Origin: an uncultured Carnobacteriaceae bacterium
GTDB taxonomy: Bacteria > Bacillota > Bacilli > Lactobacillales > Aerococcaceae
Reading direction: 5' to 3'
Length of the DNA stretch: 9,156 nt
Assembly (NCBI GenBank): GCA_938039195.1
Contig: CALHVK010000092.1
Coordinates: 1-9,156, forward strand
Shown: positions 5,985 through 9,156 of the stretch, piece after piece
How positions within the stretch are numbered: position 1 is the stretch's first letter
Layout: each line of letters opens with the position of its first letter
Position numbers and translations under genes: made by a program
Notes under the pieces: generated by a model
Told to the model about the DNA's origin: nothing
Seen by the model: the letters and a program-made list of their open reading frames with translations, nothing else
Database searches by the model: none

Positions 5985-8462
5985 TTAAGCTTTAACGGCT
6001 TCTTTTTTAGGAGCGACTTTTGTTTCTTTAATGGTCACTTTTCCTTTTTGAGAACCGATTGTCACTTTTTGACCGAAGCGAATTTCTCCGCTGAGGAGCG
6101 CTTCACTAAGTGGGTCTTCGATTTTCTTTTGAATCGCACGACGAATTGGACGTGCCCCGTATTCTGGGTCGAATCCTTCTTCTGCGATTAGATCAATCAC
6201 ACCTGAAGTGAATTTCAATTCGATATTGAGTTCTGCAAGACGAGTCTTAATGTCTTTTGTCATCAATTGAACGATTTGACGTAATTCAGGTTTCGTCAAT
6301 TTATGGAAGACGATAATTTCATCGATACGGTTCAATAGTTCTGGACGGAACGCATTCTTCAACTCTTCGCGAATACGTTTTTCCATTGCCGTATGGTCGT
6401 GTTGGACCGTTTTCGCACCGAACCCCACTGCTTTTTCATCTCTTAGAGCCGTTGCCCCAAGGTTTGACGTCATGATAAGAATCGTATTTCTGAAGTCGAC
6501 TTTACGTCCTTTCGAATCCGTCAGATGGCCATCGTCTAAGACTTGCAACAGAATGTTAAATACATCTGGATGAGCCTTTTCAATTTCATCTAACAGAATC
6601 ACAGAGTAAGGTTTGTTACGAATCTTCTCTGTTAATTGTCCGCCTTCATCAAATCCAACGTATCCTGGAGGTGAACCGACTAAACGGCTAACCGCGTGTT
6701 TCTCCATGTACTCAGACATATCGATACGAACGAGAGCGTCTTGGTCGCCAAACATCGCTTCCGCTAATGTTTTCGCTAACTCTGTCTTCCCAACCCCAGT
6801 AGGCCCAAGGAATAAGAATGAACCGATTGGACGTTTTGGATCTTTCAATCCGCTACGAGCACGGCGAATCGAACGAGCGACCGCTGATACAGCTTCTTCT
6901 TGTCCAATCACGCGTTGATGCAATTCTTTTTCAAGATGAACGAGACGTTCGCTTTCTTTTTTCTCCATTTGTTTTAATGGAATTCCAGTCCATTGTGATA
7001 CGACTTCTGCGATATCTTCATCCGTAATCGCCGCCACAAATTCTTGTTTGGCTTCAATTTCTACTTTTTGGCGTAGTTTTTCAAGCTTGTCGCGTTTGGC
7101 TTGTTCTTTCTTGCGTAAACGAGCGGCTTCTTCGAATTTTTGTTCACGGATAGCGTCGTCTTTCTTCTGTGCGAGGTCTGCCACTTCTGCTTCCAGCTTT
7201 TGAAGCGGTGAGTGTTTCCCACTGCGGTCTAGACGGGCTTTTGCGGCTGTTTCGTCCATCAAATCGATGGCTTTATCTGGTAATTTACGAGACGTAATAT
7301 AACGAACCGATAATTGAACGGCTGCTTCAATCGCTGCGTCTGTGATTTCCACACGGTGGTGGTCTTCATAACGTTTGCGAAGCCCTTTTAAAATTTCAAC
7401 TGTATCGTCTGCGCTAGGTTCATTCACATGAACAGAGGCAAAACGACGTTCTAAGGCTGCGTCTTTTTCGATATATTTTTGATATTCATCAAGCGTAGTC
7501 GCCCCGATAACTTGGATTTCACCACGAGCAAGCGCTGGTTTTAAGATATTTGAAGCATCGATAGAGCCTTCTGCCCCACCTGCACCGATAAGGGTATGCA
7601 ACTCATCGATAAAGAGAATCACATCTTGTTCACGGTACACTTCATCCAAGATTTTCTTCATGCGTTCTTCGAACTCACCACGGTATTTTGTTCCCGCAAC
7701 AACCGCACCCATGTCTAACATCATGAGACGTTTCTCGGCGATTTCTTCAGGAACTTCTCCGCTCACCATGCGTTGTGCTAAACCTTCAACGATGGCTGTC
7801 TTCCCAACACCTGGTTCCCCAACGAGGACAGGGTTGTTTTTCGTACGACGGCTAATGATTTGGATAATGCGGCGCACTTCGTCTTCACGACCAACTACTG
7901 GGTCGATTTTGCCTTCACGGGCTAATTCGGTTAAGTCACGTGCCAAGCTGTTTAATGTAGGCGTTCCTTCTTGTGAAGACTCTGGACGTGCTTTTCTCTT
8001 AGAAGCTGCAGCGTTTGAAGGTTGAATTCCGATTTTGCCATAGATTTCTTTCATCAACTCTTGAGGGTCGATTTGGTTATCACGGAGAATCTTCGTTGCT
8101 AAGACCTCTTCGCGTAATAAGGCTAATAATAAGTGCTCTGTTCCGACTTGTGGTACTTCGAGGCGTTTGGCTTCATCGGTAGCCGATAGAATCACTTTCT
8201 TCGCTCTTGGTGAATACGGCATTAAGTACGGATCCATTGGTTTACGGTTTGACCCATATCCTGTGAGTGACTCGATTTCAGAACGAACGATTTCCGCAGT
8301 CAACCCTGCAGCACGAAGCACATTTCCCGCGATGCCTTCTTGTTCAAGGATTAATCCTAATAGTAAGTGCTCTGTTCCAACGGCTTGATGTTTGAACAGG
8401 ATAGCTTCTCTTGCGGCTAAGACCATTGCACTCTTTGCTTTTGGTGTAAAAATTTCACTCAT
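5985..8462 (-). CDS. clpC: ATP-dependent Clp protease ATPase subunit ClpC (Hsp100, AAA+)
   Basis: 825 residues, full length. Order: Clp N-domain repeats (about 1-145); first AAA+ module with Walker A GEPGVGKT (215-222) and Walker B VILFIDE (281-287); coiled-coil middle domain (about 410-475) with a UVR-type stretch EEAARLRKK; second AAA+ module with Walker A GPTGVGKT (553-560) and Walker B VILLDE (621-626); the ClpP-docking loop VGF (679-681); and a C-terminal D2 small domain with GARPIRRAI. It unfolds substrates and feeds them to ClpP (not in this window), usually with adaptor proteins such as MecA. AGAAAGGA (complement of 8471-8478) supports the start. It follows ctsR after 17 bases and is surely co-transcribed with it, so it is under CtsR control. 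It ends at the shared terminator 5937-5974. Confidence 0.98.
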   Translation of the reverse strand: MSEIFTPKAKSAMVLAAREAILFKHQAVGTEHLLLGLILEQEGIAGNVLRAAGLTAEIVRSEIESLTGYGSNRKPMDPYLMPYSPRAKKVILSATDEAKRLEVPQVGTEHLLLALLREEVLATKILRDNQIDPQELMKEIYGKIGIQPSNAAASKRKARPESSQEGTPTLNSLARDLTELAREGKIDPVVGREDEVRRIIQIISRRTKNNPVLVGEPGVGKTAIVEGLAQRMVSGEVPEEIAEKRLMMLDMGAVVAGTKYRGEFEERMKKILDEVYREQDVILFIDELHTLIGAGGAEGSIDASNILKPALARGEIQVIGATTLDEYQKYIEKDAALERRFASVHVNEPSADDTVEILKGLRKRYEDHHRVEITDAAIEAAVQLSVRYITSRKLPDKAIDLMDETAAKARLDRSGKHSPLQKLEAEVADLAQKKDDAIREQKFEEAARLRKKEQAKRDKLEKLRQKVEIEAKQEFVAAITDEDIAEVVSQWTGIPLKQMEKKESERLVHLEKELHQRVIGQEEAVSAVARSIRRARSGLKDPKRPIGSFLFLGPTGVGKTELAKTLAEAMFGDQDALVRIDMSEYMEKHAVSRLVGSPPGYVGFDEGGQLTEKIRNKPYSVILLDEIEKAHPDVFNILLQVLDDGHLTDSKGRKVDFRNTILIMTSNLGATALRDEKAVGFGAKTVQHDHTAMEKRIREELKNAFRPELLNRIDEIIVFHKLTKPELRQIVQLMTKDIKTRLAELNIELKFTSGVIDLIAEEGFDPEYGARPIRRAIQKKIEDPLSEALLSGEIRFGQKVTIGSQKGKVTIKETKVAPKKEAVKA

Positions 8463-8480
8463 GCGTTTATTCCTTTCTAG

Positions 8481-8948
8481 TTAACTGTATTTCAAATTGT
8501 CGATTAATTTCTTCATCATATTACTACGAATCTCTGCAGCATTCTTTACGTTTGAAGGGAATGTATCTTTCTCCATCATGAGTGACATCATTTGCGCTTC
8601 ACGTTTACTAATCAACTCATTTTCATATAAGTTTTGTAATAAATGATTGCCTTCTCGCTCTGAAAGTTCTTCTGGAATCAGATTTCCTAATTCATTTAAG
8701 ATATCCATCTCGTCCACTAGATTCACTTTCATAATGCGGATATAACCACCGCCACCGCGTTTACTTTCAACGACATACCCTTGTTGAATGGTAAAGCGGG
8801 TATTAATCACGTAATTAATTTGGGAAGGTACACAATTGAATTGGTCTGCAATCTCACTGCGTCTGATTTCAACTGTTTCATTCTTATGCAGTACATTCTT
8901 TAAGTAATTTTCAATCAAATCCGACATATTTTGATTTTGACTTTGCAT
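8481..8948 (-). CDS. ctsR: Heat-shock repressor CtsR
   Basis: 155 residues, normal length. The N-terminal winged helix-turn-helix contains SEIADQFNCVPSQINYVINT, and the wing is the conserved glycine-rich tip RGGGGYIRI (residues 64-72), with Arg64 expected to enter the DNA minor groove. The C-terminal part (about 80-150) is the dimerisation/arginine-targeted domain. It represses clp genes and loses DNA binding on heating. AAAAGGAGG (complement of 8956-8964) lies 7 bases before the chosen ATG; an overlapping upstream ATG is too close to the ribosome site, and Met8 is a less likely alternative. First gene of the ctsR-clpC operon, with its own operator directly upstream. mcsA and mcsB are absent between ctsR and clpC, unlike Bacillus but like streptococci and enterococci. 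Confidence 0.98.
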   Translation of the reverse strand: MQSQNQNMSDLIENYLKNVLHKNETVEIRRSEIADQFNCVPSQINYVINTRFTIQQGYVVESKRGGGGYIRIMKVNLVDEMDILNELGNLIPEELSEREGNHLLQNLYENELISKREAQMMSLMMEKDTFPSNVKNAAEIRSNMMKKLIDNLKYS

Positions 8949-8966
8949 CCATCTTCCTCCTTTTAC

Positions 8967-9015
8967 CTTGACTATATTTGACTTTAATTATACAAAAGAA
9001 TGTGCCTTTTGCCAA
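8967..9015 (-). promoter_or_regulatory. ctsR-clpC promoter with CtsR operator
   Basis: Minus strand: TTGGCA (complement of 9010-9015), a 17-base spacer and a perfect TATAAT (complement of 8987-8992). Just downstream lies AGTCAAATATAGTCAAG (complement of 8967-8983), the CtsR heptad direct repeat RGTCAAANANRGTCAAA with one mismatch at its last base. The operator covers the expected transcription start, so bound CtsR would block initiation and autoregulate its operon. Confidence 0.93.
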
Positions 9016-9034
9016 TCATCTTGCATTTTTTGCA

Positions 9035-9065
9035 AAAAAAAGAAGCTAGACAAACTGTCTAGCTT
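9035..9065 (-). terminator. Rho-independent terminator downstream of tRNA-Pro
   Basis: A 10-bp perfect stem (9043-9052 with 9056-9065) with a 3-base loop is followed on the minus strand by TCTTTTTTTT. It begins about 18 bases after the tRNA 3' end and separates the tRNA transcript from the ctsR promoter. Confidence 0.9.
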
Positions 9066-9082
9066 TCTCATTTGTATACGTA

Positions 9083-9156
9083 TCGGGAATACAGGATTCG
9101 AACCTACGACCCCTTGGTCCCAAACCAAGTGCTCTACCAAGCTGAGCTAATTCCCG
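9083..9156 (-). tRNA. tRNA-Pro (anticodon UGG)
   Basis: The minus strand folds as a cloverleaf: acceptor CGGGAAT/ATTCCCG (5' strand 9156-9150, 3' strand 9090-9084), D-arm starting GCTC, anticodon stem CTTGG/CCAAG with loop TTTGGGA giving anticodon TGG, and a T-arm with GGTTCGAATCC. Discriminator A is at 9083. The CCA end is not encoded (TAC follows), so it must be added after transcription. The 5' end coincides with the window edge, so the gene is complete but its promoter is outside, possibly in a longer tRNA cluster. Confidence 0.96.

Noticed and set aside
6613..6918. Open frames on the plus strand opposite clpC, pepF and pepC
   Set aside because: They are antisense shadows of strongly conserved genes without ribosome sites.
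8968..9150. Plus-strand open frame over the ctsR promoter and tRNA
   Set aside because: It runs antisense through a promoter, a terminator and a tRNA gene, so it is chance.

Overview
The window looks like chromosomal DNA from a low-GC Gram-positive bacterium of the order Lactobacillales. The reasons are AAAGGAG-type ribosome binding sites, a ctsR-clpC pair with no mcsA/mcsB between the genes, two lactic-acid-bacterium type cytosolic peptidases (PepC and an M3-family oligoendopeptidase F), and a tRNA-Pro without an encoded CCA end. A Carnobacteriaceae-like genus is a guess that the sequence alone cannot prove.

Layout, left to right: a minus-strand terminator (16-62); three tandem units of about 111 bp (111-440); a structured palindromic element, copy A (428-588); pepC on the minus strand (611-1936); a promoter gap; a small unidentified membrane protein on the plus strand (2208-2585) with its terminator; a stretch without genes (2650-3199) holding two decayed repeats and structured element copy B (2968-3121); pepF on the minus strand (3200-4942); a divergent promoter region; a PucR-type HTH regulator on the plus strand (5078-5935); a bidirectional terminator; clpC (5985-8462) and ctsR (8481-8948) on the minus strand with a clear promoter and CtsR operator; then a terminator and tRNA-Pro(UGG) on the minus strand (9083-9156).

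The coding genes are ordinary housekeeping: peptide trimming (PepC, PepF) and heat-shock proteolysis (CtsR, ClpC). The unusual part is non-coding. Directly after both peptidase stop codons lies the same structured element. Its helices differ in sequence between the two copies but are preserved by compensatory changes, while the unpaired joints are nearly identical. On the far side of each element lie inverted, diverged copies of the 3' end of that same peptidase gene, reaching into its coding region: three tandem copies for pepC and about two for pepF. The copies still read in the peptidase frame. Two independent instances of gene tail, structured core and inverted tail copies suggest a repeatable process rather than an accident. 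From memory, the core resembles in kind the EFAR palindromic repeats described in Enterococcus faecalis, which insert into terminator stem-loops. I cannot confirm sequence relatedness, and insertion into a stem-loop would not by itself explain the inverted copies of coding sequence.
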